Below are positions 49,321-58,782 of a stretch of DNA of 64,000 nucleotides, piece by piece. Origin of the DNA: Nitrospirillum viridazoti CBAmc (GTDB lineage: Bacteria > Pseudomonadota > Alphaproteobacteria > Azospirillales > Azospirillaceae). Under the pieces are notes generated by a model. That model made no database searches and was not told the origin of the DNA. It saw only the letters and a list, made by a program, of their open reading frames with translations. The position numbers were made by a program, and so were the translations under genes. The stretch is taken from positions 248,001 through 312,000 of the forward strand of contig NZ_CP022113.1 in the NCBI RefSeq assembly GCF_000730165.1, given 5' to 3'. Position 1 is the stretch's first letter. Each line of letters begins with the position of its first letter.

Positions 49321-50793
49321 ATGCAACGTCACGCCGGACTGACATCCTCGGTGGAGTGCCTTGGCGGTGCTCGTGTTATGGTCGTTGGCGATGTCATGCT
49401 CGACCGGTTTGTCCGCGGCAAGGTGGCGCGTATCTCGCCGGAGGCGCCGGTCCCCGTGTTGCGCAACGCGCATCAAGAGGTCATGCTCGGAGGCGCTGGC
49501 AACGTCGTCCGCAACATCACCGCGTTGGGGGGGCATGTCGTCCTGGCTGGCGTGCTGGGTAACGACGACGCCGGCCGCCACGTCAAGCGGCTGGTGGCTG
49601 AGGATGGGCAGATAACCTCCATACTGCAGGTGGATCCGGCGCGTGTCACGTCTGAGAAAAGCCGGTTTGTGGCGGATGGTCACCATCTGCTGCGCTCGGA
49701 CTGGGACAGCGAGGCGCCGGTGGCCGAGGAGGTCCATGAGCGGCTACTGGCCGCCGCTGCTGACCACATCGATACCGTTTCCGCCGTCATCCTGTCCGAC
49801 TATGCCAAGGGTGTCCTGACGCCGCCGGTGTTGCGTCGCCTGATTGACATGGCCCGGAATGCAAGCAAGCCGGTGATCGTCGATCCCAAGAGCGCCGACT
49901 ACGCCCTGTATCGCGGGGCCACCCTGGTCACTCCGAACCGCGCGGAGCTGGCGATTGCCGTGGGGTACCGGCCCGCGACGACGGAGGATATCGTCGCGGC
50001 AGCCGAAGGGCTGATGCGTGACCATGATATCCAATCCTTGCTGGTCACCCGCAGCGAGGAGGGCATGACCTTGGTTTGCGGCGACGGCCTGTCCGTCAAC
50101 GTCCAGGCTGAGGCCAAGGAGGTCTTCGACGTGTCGGGGGCTGGCGACACGGTGGTCGCGGTCATGGCAGCCTGTCTGGCCACAGGCACCAATCTGTCGG
50201 ACGCCGTACAACTGGCCAACGTGGCGGCCAGTTTGGTAGTGGCGAAGCTAGGAACGGCCGTCGTCACGCCCGCAGAAATCTTGCATGCCCTGGCCGAGCA
50301 GGACGACCGGGCCAATTCCGACAAGGTGCTGACGCTTTCGGAATTGCAGGAACGCATCGCCTTGTGGAAGCGGTTGGGCCTTAAGGTCGGTTTCACCAAC
50401 GGCTGCTTCGATCTGGTCCATCCTGGACATGTGCAACTGTTGGCGGCCGCGCGGCGCGAATGCGACAGGCTGATCGTGGGCCTGAATTCAGACGCGTCCG
50501 TACGACGGTTGAAGGGCCCGCAGCGTCCTATTCAAGAGGAGCGGTCCCGGGCCATCGTCCTTGCGGCGCTGGCTTCCGTCGATGCCGTGGTGCTGTTCGA
50601 AAAGGATACGCCGCTGGAGCTGATTCAGCAGGTCCAGCCCCAGGTTTTGATCAAGGGGGCGGACTACACTATCGACCAAGTCGTGGGCGGCGATTTCGTG
50701 CAGCGGAACGGCGGCCGCGTCGCGCTAGTGCAATTGGTGCCCGACCAGTCCACCACGCGTATAGCGAAGCGTATACAGGGTAACGCAGGCTGA
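49321..50793 (+). CDS. hldE: Bifunctional D-glycero-beta-D-manno-heptose-7-phosphate kinase / heptose-1-phosphate adenylyltransferase
   Basis: HldE (RfaE) phosphorylates heptose 7-phosphate at C1 and later attaches AMP, giving ADP-D,D-heptose. The ~490-aa protein has an N-terminal PfkB kinase domain: VMVVGDVMLDRFVRGKVARISPEAPVPV, GGAGNVVRNI, and VFDVSGAGDTVVAVMAA with the catalytic Asp. The C-terminal nucleotidyltransferase (from ~residue 345) has VGFTNGCFDLVHPGHVQLL, with the H-x-G-H motif, and VLIKGADYTIDQVVGGDFV. I choose the ATG at 49321; upstream in-frame starts at 49285 or 49300 are possible. It works with hldD next door and a GmhA/GmhB located elsewhere, and could feed the GT9 domain of the 1194-aa transferase. 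Confidence 0.95.
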   Translation: MQRHAGLTSSVECLGGARVMVVGDVMLDRFVRGKVARISPEAPVPVLRNAHQEVMLGGAGNVVRNITALGGHVVLAGVLGNDDAGRHVKRLVAEDGQITSILQVDPARVTSEKSRFVADGHHLLRSDWDSEAPVAEEVHERLLAAAADHIDTVSAVILSDYAKGVLTPPVLRRLIDMARNASKPVIVDPKSADYALYRGATLVTPNRAELAIAVGYRPATTEDIVAAAEGLMRDHDIQSLLVTRSEEGMTLVCGDGLSVNVQAEAKEVFDVSGAGDTVVAVMAACLATGTNLSDAVQLANVAASLVVAKLGTAVVTPAEILHALAEQDDRANSDKVLTLSELQERIALWKRLGLKVGFTNGCFDLVHPGHVQLLAAARRECDRLIVGLNSDASVRRLKGPQRPIQEERSRAIVLAALASVDAVVLFEKDTPLELIQQVQPQVLIKGADYTIDQVVGGDFVQRNGGRVALVQLVPDQSTTRIAKRIQGNAG

Positions 50794-50805
50794 CCGCCGG
50801 CGTGC

Positions 50806-50961
50806 CCTCTGTTGGGTGGCGCCGCCGTTCAGGGCGACGATGCGGTCGGCCATGGTCATGCCCTCTACTTGGCCGTGGGGGGACATAGAGCTGGTGGCCT
50901 CCAGGTCGCAATGCCTGGGTGCGATCTTCATGCGCGCGTGAGGCTGAATCAGCGCCTTGCG
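50806..50961 (-). pseudogene. Remnant of a sugar ABC transporter ATPase
   Basis: About 45 residues resemble the region just after Walker B of UgpC/MalK-type ATPases. HGQVEGMTMADRIVALNGG corresponds to the family's THDQVEAMTMADRIVVL, preceded by MKIAPRHCDLEATSS (family: RxEIxRLHRDLxAT). Key bases are changed, including the H-loop D, and the flanks are out of frame, so it is a relic. No other part of the transporter is visible. Confidence 0.6.
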
Positions 50962-51088
50962 CCGGTGTTATCCAATCCGGCAACAGCCCAGATCGACCAT
51001 GCGAAGCGCGCCGTTGCTCCAAGGTCTTGGCGATAGTTCACGGGTTGCCTTACCCGAGTGAACCACTGCTTGACCACCGCCTGCCACG

Positions 51089-52267
51089 CTATCCCAACAA
51101 CGTGGTCAGTGCCCTCTCCAGGCGCTCTGGTTCGATCACGAAGTCATTGCGGCCTACAGGGTGGTTTGTAACAACTCGGCCAAAGATCTCGGCGTAGGTC
51201 ATTCCTATCTGCCCAGCCACATCCCAGAAAAAAGGGTCAATGAAGTCGCCGGGAGATAGGCAAATCGCGGTCGCTTCGGGTTGGCAGAACACAAGATTGG
51301 CCAATGCCGCGCCCTTGACGCCCATGATGACTTCAGCGGAACTGAACAGTTGTGCCTGTTCAGCCAGCGACATTCCGCTGGTGAAGACCGTTCTGAAGCC
51401 AAATTGATCAAACAGGTCCTTGAGGGCATCCTCATTGGCCAAAGTGCGCGTCTTCACATCTGCCCGTGAAAGATACAAACGCTCACCGTGGTTCATTTGA
51501 ACTCGGCTTTCGACAAAGGCATCCTTAAGCTTGGTCATGGCCGGGGGCCACTTGATCATGGGAGGGCGATGCAGAGGGGTGACATAAAGGAGATTGGAGA
51601 ATCGCCATGTGACATTGTCTGGCATCTCGATGACGCTGGCGCCCGGGCAAATTTTTCTTATGGTCTCCTGGACAATATTTCTTTGGATTTCACTTTCATT
51701 TGCGCCGACCATGATGGTTAACTGTTTAGTTTCGATCTGCTGTGCGAAATACGCAAGAATTGTAGCATTATCTACAAGCCAGTGGCCGTAATTCCGATAC
51801 CAGGGCCGCTTTACTAGAATGCAGGGTGCCTCCACTGGCGTACTCGGGGGGTGCGCGAATGCAAAAGTTTGATCCGCCTGACCGTGACAGAAGCCATCGG
51901 GGACCTGTCGGTGGGCCAGATATTCAATGGCGCTTTCTTCGATAAGCAAGCCGTTGCGCGTGACCACCGTTCCTTGCCCGGCAACATAAGCATCCACTAA
52001 CGTCGTTGCATTTATCTGTGGGTAGAATTGTTCAGAAATATTTCTGTAATGATCAAAAATGCCCCGAACTTCGGCGTTAATATGAAAATCGTCTACTAGC
52101 GCCATAGGACGCCGTGAATAGCTTCCCCTGGGAGATAACTGGTCGAAGTGTTTGATTCCAGCTCCTTCAAGGGAGGACAGGCCATTTCCATCGATAATGG
52201 ATTCAAGACTTCTGACGATTAATGAGATCGGATCACTCAAAGCCATATCCTCGGCATCGATAAACAA
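51089..52267 (-). CDS. GT61-family (DUF563) glycosyltransferase
   Basis: A 392-aa glycosyltransferase of the DUF563/GT61 group. Conserved parts are YRNYGHWLVDNATILAYF, LYVTPLHRPP, RLYLSRADVKTRTLANEDAL, and the C-terminal GVKGAALANLVFCQPEA, which binds the nucleotide. No membrane segment is visible. A nearby ATG at 52246 (MALSD) is an alternative start. In eukaryotes GT61 adds xylose or GlcNAc; bacterial members lie in capsule/LPS loci and have mostly unknown donors. Its place beside hldE supports a role in a surface polysaccharide. Confidence 0.85.
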   Translation of the reverse strand: MFIDAEDMALSDPISLIVRSLESIIDGNGLSSLEGAGIKHFDQLSPRGSYSRRPMALVDDFHINAEVRGIFDHYRNISEQFYPQINATTLVDAYVAGQGTVVTRNGLLIEESAIEYLAHRQVPDGFCHGQADQTFAFAHPPSTPVEAPCILVKRPWYRNYGHWLVDNATILAYFAQQIETKQLTIMVGANESEIQRNIVQETIRKICPGASVIEMPDNVTWRFSNLLYVTPLHRPPMIKWPPAMTKLKDAFVESRVQMNHGERLYLSRADVKTRTLANEDALKDLFDQFGFRTVFTSGMSLAEQAQLFSSAEVIMGVKGAALANLVFCQPEATAICLSPGDFIDPFFWDVAGQIGMTYAEIFGRVVTNHPVGRNDFVIEPERLERALTTLLG

Positions 52268-52424
52268 ACAGGCGGATCATCCACCAAGAGTAAAACAGAC
52301 GCGCACTATCTGTAACGTAGAACCGATCATATCGTAGTGTCGCATCGGACTATCGTCGCCGCAACGTCGACGTGCTTGTGCGCCGCGTGGCAGTTGACCG
52401 CCTTTTAGCATGGGCATCCACCTT

Positions 52425-53819
52425 TCACTCAAGTACGGCCAGTTCGGACTGAACCGACTGTTGGCGAGCGGCGGTCAGTGGGTGCAGCCAGACCAGGAAT
52501 GCCGATGTCATATGCGCCGCCATGGGTACCCAGATGGCGGCAATGGCCAGCACCAAGAGGGCCTGGGGTGTTTGCGGCACGCTTGCGGCCCGAGCGTCAA
52601 AGCCTGCCGCGCTTAAAGCGGTCAACGCCAGCGCCGGCCCCACGGCCGCGGCCAGCTTGTCGGAAACGGAGAGTAGGGAGGCCAGGGTACCCATCTGGTC
52701 TGCGCCGGTGGCCAGGCGGCGTTCGTCAGCCAAATCCGCCATCATGGAACGCACAAGGATAGGATCGGCGGAGAGGAAGAGGCCGAAGCCCCCCAGGATG
52801 ACCATGCCTGTGGGCAGAGTGGTCCACGGAACCAGATGCACGACCAGGTACATTAAGGCCAAGCCGCCGAAGGCAAGCGTCATGGCGCGGTGCTTTTCCA
52901 GTCGGCTGCCCATCCGGCTCCAGACGTACGTTCCCAGCATGGCGCCCACCTTGACCGCGAACAGCAACGTTGCCGTCTGCACCCGATCCAGACCATGGAA
53001 GGTTCCATAATAGAAAAAGAACATGGCGCCACCGGCGTAGATGGCCGCACTGGAGAGGAAATCGGCGGCGAGCAGGCGGATGACGCCGGCTTGGCCAAGC
53101 AGACTGAGATAATCACGTCGCCCCGGTGTCCGTCGGCGGCTTCCCGCGTGCTCCGGCACCAGAATCAGGGCCGCGCCGACCCCCAAAGGCAGGCTCAGCA
53201 GCACGAACCAGCCCATGGCGGGCAGAACCTGCTGCGGTGCCGAGCGCAAGGCGGGCAACAGGGGCAGGGCGGTGACAACCAGTCCCCCAACCAGAAAAAG
53301 TGTTTGCCACCAGGCGAAGACGCTGTTCCGTTCGTCGTAGTCCCCCGACAGTGTGCCGCCCCAACCCAGATGGGAGACGAAACATAGCGACCACGCGGTG
53401 TAGGTTCCGGCCAAGCCCAGCGCCAAGTGGAGGAAGCCGGCGTCGGGTGGCGGCATGTACAGATACTGGACCGACAGCATCAATAGGGGCGTGCCAATCG
53501 CCAGCCACAGGCGGAACCGGCCGAAGCGGCAGCGTGTCCTGTCCGTCAGGATCCCCACAACAGGGTCAACGGCAATGTCGGCCAAACGCGCCACCAGAAA
53601 GGCCGTGCCGACGAGTCCCAGGGGAAGCCCGACCACGGTTCCGTAATAGTCGGGAAGATAAATCAGCAGCGGCAAGCCTAAGGCCGCCAACCCCACAGTC
53701 GGGGCGGCGTAAGCCACCTTGGTCAGTATGCGCATGCCTCCGTCCCCGCCATCCAGGCCCCCGGAAGATTCAATACCCGTCGCAGGACCCTGTGTCGCGA
53801 CAGCAGAACACTCTGCCAT
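52425..53819 (-). CDS. GPH-family (MelB-like) sugar:cation symporter
   Basis: A 464-aa membrane protein with about 12 hydrophobic segments. The cytoplasmic loop RLADIAVDPVVGILTDRTRCRFGRFRLWL between helices 2 and 3 is the hallmark of the glycoside-pentoside-hexuronide family (D-P-x-x-G-x-x-x-D-R-T). It would import a glycoside or related anion with Na+ or H+; the substrate is unknown. An internal start at 53735 (MRILTKV) is possible and would remove a Gly-rich tail. It stands apart from its neighbours (61 bases from the next gene, same strand). Confidence 0.85.
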   Translation of the reverse strand: MAECSAVATQGPATGIESSGGLDGGDGGMRILTKVAYAAPTVGLAALGLPLLIYLPDYYGTVVGLPLGLVGTAFLVARLADIAVDPVVGILTDRTRCRFGRFRLWLAIGTPLLMLSVQYLYMPPPDAGFLHLALGLAGTYTAWSLCFVSHLGWGGTLSGDYDERNSVFAWWQTLFLVGGLVVTALPLLPALRSAPQQVLPAMGWFVLLSLPLGVGAALILVPEHAGSRRRTPGRRDYLSLLGQAGVIRLLAADFLSSAAIYAGGAMFFFYYGTFHGLDRVQTATLLFAVKVGAMLGTYVWSRMGSRLEKHRAMTLAFGGLALMYLVVHLVPWTTLPTGMVILGGFGLFLSADPILVRSMMADLADERRLATGADQMGTLASLLSVSDKLAAAVGPALALTALSAAGFDARAASVPQTPQALLVLAIAAIWVPMAAHMTSAFLVWLHPLTAARQQSVQSELAVLE

Positions 53820-53880
53820 CGGCGTCAGGCGGATGCCAATGATCCGAAGGACGGCGCAGTCGTTCAGGGATAGGACGGAC

Positions 53881-54363
53881 TCAGGCGCTCAAGGCTTCCC
53901 GCTCGCAGGTGGTCGGCAATTGCGAGGCTGGCGGCGTCAGGGTCAGGTGGTTGTGCCCTAAGGCGAAGGCCAAGGCCCGCGCCGTCATTGCCAGGGCGGG
54001 GCGGTCATCATCCGTGGCCAGCCAACGGAGCTGAGCGTCGAACTGCGCCTCCTTGCCATTCTGGGCGGCCGCGACCAGCTGCAACACTTGCCGTTCATCT
54101 GCCGTCAGGCTGGGGCAGCCGGGATGGCCAATGGACAATTCCCGACGGCAGGTGTGAATCAGGGCCAGCAGGAAAGTGTGCAGGGTGGCCAGCACCTCGC
54201 GCCCGTCCTCGCCACAGGTGTCGGCGAACTCCTGTCCCACCAGGGGGCCGTAGTCCTTACCCTTGACCATGCGGCGCAAGGCCCAAACCAGCAAATGCTC
54301 GCCGGGGCCGAATTCCGGCGTGTGGTCCATCGTTCCGGCAATGGCATCCATCAACGACATCAT
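53881..54363 (-). CDS. Hypothetical protein, possibly iron-regulated
   Basis: A 160-aa soluble protein, started at the ATG at 54363 (MMSLMDAIAG), which has a GGGGGA site upstream. It looks all-alpha, with FGPGEHLLVWALRRMV, ADTCGEDGREVLATLHTFLLALIHTCRREL, LTADERQVLQLVAAAQNG, and TARALAFALGHNHL. There are several conserved-looking Cys and His, but I recognise no family. A Fur-box-like sequence lies 50-70 bases upstream, so a role in iron homeostasis is inferred. Confidence 0.6.
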   Translation of the reverse strand: MMSLMDAIAGTMDHTPEFGPGEHLLVWALRRMVKGKDYGPLVGQEFADTCGEDGREVLATLHTFLLALIHTCRRELSIGHPGCPSLTADERQVLQLVAAAQNGKEAQFDAQLRWLATDDDRPALAMTARALAFALGHNHLTLTPPASQLPTTCEREALSA

Positions 54364-54414
54364 TAGTCCCCCGGCCACTTCCACCCCAACGCCGGGGAGG
54401 CTAAGCGCCGTAGA

Positions 54415-54432
54415 TGCAAATCATTCTCAAAT
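54415..54432. promoter_or_regulatory. Fur-box-like site
   Basis: TGCAAATCATTCTCAAAT closely resembles Fur operators, whose core AATnATTCTCA is typical. It lies between the divergent hypothetical gene (minus, start 54363) and the dehydrogenase (plus, start 54678), closer to the former. Confidence 0.55.
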
Positions 54433-54677
54433 CATAACCCATGTCCGCGCCAATGGCAAAGAGCGGCGTCACAGGCTGCTGGGTCGACCGTCACCGGCTC
54501 CGCCCGCATCACCCTACACCCCTCCGCCATCACACGGCCATGCCTGTCGGCGGTTCTTGGCTGGTCTGCGGTGGCAGGCAACGGCAGACAAGCGCCCGAG
54601 AGGCGGCTTATGCTGGCCGCAACCCACCCCAGCAAATTGGGGGCCCGTCCCCGGAACGGCAAGAGGACCTTGGCAGA

Positions 54678-55649
54678 ATGGCACCTCGCTTCGATATCGA
54701 CCTGCTCATGCCCGCCCCCATGATGCCCTTCATCATGGAGCGGCTGGACCAGGCCTTCCATGTGCACAAGCTCTGGCTGGCGGCGGATGCCGATGCCCTC
54801 CTGGCGGAGGTCGCCCCCAGCGTCCGCGCCATCGCCGCCGCTGGCGGGGCGGCCATCACCGCCGACCTGATGAGACGGCTTCCCAGGCTGGAATGTGTCT
54901 CCGGCTTCGGCGTGGGTTACGACAGCATCGACGCCCAATGGGCCGGAACCCACGGCATCACGGTCACCAACACGCCCGATGTGCTGACGGAGGAGGTGGC
55001 GGATACTGCATTGGCTCTGACGTTGATGGCGGTTCGGCGCCTGCCCCAGGCCGAACGTTATCTGCGTGCCGGCCACTGGCTGGAAAAGCCCTTCCCCTTA
55101 ACACCTTCTCTGCGCGGCCGCACGGCCGGCGTCCTGGGCCTGGGCCGCATCGGCAAGGCCATTGCCCGGCGTTTTGCCGCTTGCGGCGTGCCGGTGCACT
55201 ATCACGGCCGTCACCGGCAGGCGGATGTCGACCTGCCCTACCATGCGACGCCTGTCGATCTCGCCCGGGCTGTGGACGTCCTGGTGGTGGTGACCCCGGG
55301 CGGCTCGGAGACGCGCAACCTGGTGGACGCGGCGGTGCTGAAAGCCCTGGGCCCCGATGGCATCCTCGTCAACATCGCCCGGGGCACGGTGGTGGACGAG
55401 CAGGCGCTGGTCGCCGCCCTGCGGGATGGCACCATCCTGGGCGCCGGCCTGGACGTGTTCGCCCAGGAACCGGCCGTGCCCCAGGCCCTGCTGGACCTGG
55501 ACAATGTGGTTCTGCTGCCCCACGTCGGATCCGCCACCACCCATACCCGTCAGGCGATGGGCCAACTGGTGGTGGACAATCTGGTCGCCTGGGCCGAAGG
55601 GCGGCCGGTGCCCACACCTGTGCCGGAAACGCCCATTAAGGCCGGCTGA
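54678..55649 (+). CDS. D-isomer-specific 2-hydroxyacid dehydrogenase (glyoxylate/hydroxypyruvate reductase type)
   Basis: A 323-aa NAD(P)-dependent enzyme, started at the ATG at 54678 with AAGAGGA upstream; the longer open frame is not credible coding sequence. The NAD motif GVLGLGRIGKAIARRF lies near residue 152. The substrate Arg is in ILVNIARGTVVDE and the catalytic Glu in LDVFAQEP. The catalytic His is in LLPHVGSATTHTR. All active-site residues are present. The family reduces 2-oxoacids such as glyoxylate or hydroxypyruvate; the exact substrate is open. It converges on corA with only 3 bases between stops. Confidence 0.9.
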   Translation: MAPRFDIDLLMPAPMMPFIMERLDQAFHVHKLWLAADADALLAEVAPSVRAIAAAGGAAITADLMRRLPRLECVSGFGVGYDSIDAQWAGTHGITVTNTPDVLTEEVADTALALTLMAVRRLPQAERYLRAGHWLEKPFPLTPSLRGRTAGVLGLGRIGKAIARRFAACGVPVHYHGRHRQADVDLPYHATPVDLARAVDVLVVVTPGGSETRNLVDAAVLKALGPDGILVNIARGTVVDEQALVAALRDGTILGAGLDVFAQEPAVPQALLDLDNVVLLPHVGSATTHTRQAMGQLVVDNLVAWAEGRPVPTPVPETPIKAG

Positions 55650-55652
55650 TTC

Positions 55653-56630
55653 TCACAGCCAGCCCCGGCGGCGGAAATACCAGTAGGGCAGGATGGCGGA
55701 GACAACCATCAAGCACAGCGCGCCGGGGTAGCCGAACACCAGGTTCAGTTCCGGCATGTGCTTGAAGTTCATGCCGTAGATGGAGGCGATCAGCGTTGGC
55801 GGCAGGAAGATGACGGCCGCCACGCTGAAGATCTTGATGATGGCGTTCTGCTGGATGTTGATCAGGCCCAGGGTAGAATCCAGCAGGAATTGCGTCGTCT
55901 GCGCCAGGTAGAGGTTGTAGTCCAGCAAGGACTGGATGTCGCCGTTCAGCGTGTTCAGGATCAGCTTGATTTCCGGGGCGATGGGCGTGGCCTTCTCCGC
56001 CGCCTTAAGGAAGGACACGGTGCGGGCCAGACTGTGCAGACTCTCCCGCACGCGGGATGCCAGGTCGCCGCTGCGGCCGATGCGCTTCAGCGCGTTCTGC
56101 AGGTCGGCGTCGACGATGCTGGGTGATTGTTCCCCGCCCTGGCTGAAGACGGAGCGGGACAGGGTGTCCAGCCCGTCCTTCACTTCCTCCAGCACATCGG
56201 CGACCCGACCGACGATGGCGGTCAGGATACCCAGCAGGATGGCTTCTGGGTCGGTGGGTACGTCGTTGCCCTGGTCCACCCGGGTGGAGAAGGTGCGGAA
56301 GGGCGTGCTGTCCAGATACCGCACCGTCACCAGATGCTGGGGCGTCAGGATGAAGGTAGCGTCGGCCAGGGCCGGGCCCAGGGGCGCTTGGCGGGTCAGC
56401 ACCCGCACGGTCATGACCAGGGCGTCGCCGGATTTGTACACCTGGGCGCTGGTCTCGATCTCCCGCATCTCTTCCCGGGTGGGGATCTCCACCCCCAGCG
56501 CCGCTTCGACCGCCGCTTCCTCCTCCTTGGTGGGGGCGATCATGTCGATCCACAGGTCGTCGGCCAGGCAATCGGCGGCGGGGTCGCGCCGCGTCAGGGT
56601 GCCATTCTCCAGCCGGTACAGGGTGAACAT
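55653..56630 (-). CDS. corA: CorA-type magnesium/cobalt transporter
   Basis: A 325-aa CorA family channel. The long cytoplasmic domain is followed by a coiled stalk and two C-terminal membrane helices (IFSVAAVIFLPPTLIASI and ALCLMVVSAILPYWYF). The signature YGMNF lies between them, followed by an acidic periplasmic loop (KHMPEL) and the short basic tail RRRGWL. It takes up Mg2+ and can carry Co2+ or Ni2+. The cob locus is far away, so no functional link is claimed. Confidence 0.92.
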   Translation of the reverse strand: MFTLYRLENGTLTRRDPAADCLADDLWIDMIAPTKEEEAAVEAALGVEIPTREEMREIETSAQVYKSGDALVMTVRVLTRQAPLGPALADATFILTPQHLVTVRYLDSTPFRTFSTRVDQGNDVPTDPEAILLGILTAIVGRVADVLEEVKDGLDTLSRSVFSQGGEQSPSIVDADLQNALKRIGRSGDLASRVRESLHSLARTVSFLKAAEKATPIAPEIKLILNTLNGDIQSLLDYNLYLAQTTQFLLDSTLGLINIQQNAIIKIFSVAAVIFLPPTLIASIYGMNFKHMPELNLVFGYPGALCLMVVSAILPYWYFRRRGWL

Positions 56631-56776
56631 CCGGGCCTCAATTGAAGTTATGCTGGGTAAGACTTAGCAAAGAGAAGGCAGATCGATCGAGAAGGCAAGT
56701 CGCTGCTTCGGAACGGGTCTGCAATTTCCGCACTCGTCACCTTATCTACTGCTCATTTCTTACGTGATGATAATTG

Positions 56777-56818
56777 CGTGTGATCGGTTCAGGTGATGCC
56801 ACCTGAACCGATCACACG
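56777..56818. terminator. 19-bp perfect hairpin, probable terminator
   Basis: CGTGTGATCGGTTCAGGTG (56777-56795) pairs perfectly with 56800-56818 around the loop ATGC. It lies downstream of the beta-helix gene (minus) and upstream of corA. The following minus-strand bases are AT-rich but without a long T-run. Confidence 0.65.
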
Positions 56819-56868
56819 ACAAGCCAAAAGCTTAGAGTCTTTCTGATGACTGGATTTAAGTAAGAACC

Positions 56869-58533
56869 CTAATTCTCTATTGTCGTGACCAAAGCCATGC
56901 AAGAGACGGTTAGGTTCCGGGAGCCTGCGAAGCTGAAGGCGATACCCCCATTCTTGGTGTCGTTGCCGATGCCCAGACGCCACTTTTTTCCGGCGTCGCT
57001 GGCGGACAATTGTCCGGCCGGTCCGCTGTCCGCCTCTTTTTTCGTCGTGTAGCGAATGGCGAAGGTCGACGGACCGTCGGCCCGGGTGGCGTAGCCGCCG
57101 AAACGCCAATAGGCATAATCGGGCGTCGTTGCCGATCGGCAGTTCATTTGGACGTCATAGGACAAGGCGGCGTTGTCCGGCAGCCAAATCATGTTGGTCG
57201 GCTTCGCGGCGCCGGAGCCGTCCGTGGTCAGGGTCACCGTACCGCCGTCCACGCTTTTTCCCACCAGGGTCATCACCTTGTTGTAGGGGAAGTTGGTGTT
57301 TGCGATCTGGTTGCCGTGGCCCGGCCCTATGGCCCACAACACGTCATTAGAGATGATGACGGGGTTCGGCAAGATACGGGGATAAGCCTGTTCTATGCCG
57401 TAGGCGGTGTTGGCGGTGAGGGTCGAATGCCCATTTAGGATAATCTGTGTGCTGGGATCCTCTGTGCGAATGCCGGAATGGGTGCCGGATGAGGTGCTGC
57501 CGATGAAGGTGTTGGTGAAGACCAATGCTGAACTGTTGGGGGCGGAGACGACATGCACGCCGTTGCCGCCTTGGGTGGCGATGCTTGATCCCACCCATTG
57601 CCACTGGGTCAGGCCCCCCAACGGCGTGTTGATGACGATGTTGTCGGACTTGCTGGTGTCGAAGAAGCAGCCTTCTCCGAACGTGGCTCCTTTGTTGGGG
57701 GTGTTTGGGTCGTCGCTGTTGTCCACGTAGAAGTCGTGGAAGCTTTCCGACATGGTGGACTGGGAACAGGTGAAGCCCTCAGCTCCACCCGTGAAATGCA
57801 AGGCTATGTGGTTGAATCGCAGATTGGTCAGGTGGATCAGCGTATCGACGCTATGGGCCAGCCGCAGGCCATCCTGTTGCGCACGTACCTGGACGTTCTC
57901 CAGATGCAGGCCGCCAGAGTAGTCGGCGAAGATGCCGCTGTAGTGCCGATTGCCGCCACCATAAGCGGCCAGCAGGTCGTTGTTGGTATCCACGTTCAGG
58001 AAGAATACATCCATGGCGTTCTTTAAGTGGAAGGTGTAGCCGCTGGTCTTGGTTACCGCGGGAAAAATGGTGAAATCCCGGAAGACGTAGGTGTACGTGC
58101 TGACCACCGATCCGGGCTTGGCGTCATCACCGACAAAAACCTCGTCCCCCGTTTCCGACGTGGGTTCCAGGAAGGTGATCATTCGGCCTTGGCCGATCCA
58201 TTGTGTGCCGGTGCCCTTGAGCTTGATCGTTCCGCTCCACCGGCAATGGCCGGCCGGCCAGATCATCGCTGTTCCCGGCCGAGCGGCGATGGCCGCGGCG
58301 ATGGCGGCGGCGTTGTCCTTGGCGCCATCGCACACCACGCCGTAATCCGCCAGATAGGTGTAGGGCAGGCGCCTGCTCATCATGGCCGCGGCTTCTCCGA
58401 TAGGTGTGGCGCCGCCGTCCTGGCGGGTAGCTTCGGCGGACTTGGCCAGGGGTGTCTCCAGGGCCTGAGCGCCCAACGCGGGCGCCGCAATCATGATAAG
58501 AGCGGTGATGGCGACGGCGCGTGATGGTTTCAT
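56869..58533 (-). CDS. Exported right-handed beta-helix (pectate-lyase-like) protein
   Basis: A 554-aa secreted protein, started at the ATG at 58533 (GGAGC site upstream). It has a Sec signal peptide, KPSRAVAITALIMIAAPALGAQA, with cleavage after ALGAQA. The early block YLADYGVVCDGAKDNAAAIAAAI is the Pectate_lyase_3 opening seen in phage tail-spikes and polysaccharide lyases, followed by regularly spaced beta-strands (FRDFTIF, LENVQVRAQQDGLRL, LTNLRFNHI). A C-terminal ~110-residue beta domain follows. Active-site residues cannot be assigned. It could bind or cleave a polysaccharide outside the cell. Confidence 0.75.
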   Translation of the reverse strand: MKPSRAVAITALIMIAAPALGAQALETPLAKSAEATRQDGGATPIGEAAAMMSRRLPYTYLADYGVVCDGAKDNAAAIAAAIAARPGTAMIWPAGHCRWSGTIKLKGTGTQWIGQGRMITFLEPTSETGDEVFVGDDAKPGSVVSTYTYVFRDFTIFPAVTKTSGYTFHLKNAMDVFFLNVDTNNDLLAAYGGGNRHYSGIFADYSGGLHLENVQVRAQQDGLRLAHSVDTLIHLTNLRFNHIALHFTGGAEGFTCSQSTMSESFHDFYVDNSDDPNTPNKGATFGEGCFFDTSKSDNIVINTPLGGLTQWQWVGSSIATQGGNGVHVVSAPNSSALVFTNTFIGSTSSGTHSGIRTEDPSTQIILNGHSTLTANTAYGIEQAYPRILPNPVIISNDVLWAIGPGHGNQIANTNFPYNKVMTLVGKSVDGGTVTLTTDGSGAAKPTNMIWLPDNAALSYDVQMNCRSATTPDYAYWRFGGYATRADGPSTFAIRYTTKKEADSGPAGQLSASDAGKKWRLGIGNDTKNGGIAFSFAGSRNLTVSCMALVTTIEN

Positions 58534-58782
58534 GGGGCGCTCCTTGCTGACGTATCCACTGGCGGCCACCCTCGATCGAAAGTCCGGAAGCAAAAAGGGG
58601 CCCCGGGAAGGGCACACTCACATAACATTGGCCCCCGGTGATGACTTGCCAGCCACCAGACAGCTAACCAGTCGGAATATAGTAATAAAGCGTCACGATC
58701 TCTGAACCGGGGTTCACCTCAGCGATACCGGCGTTGGGAATGTGGCCGAAGCACAGGTGACGTGGGAAGTCCGACCGATAGA

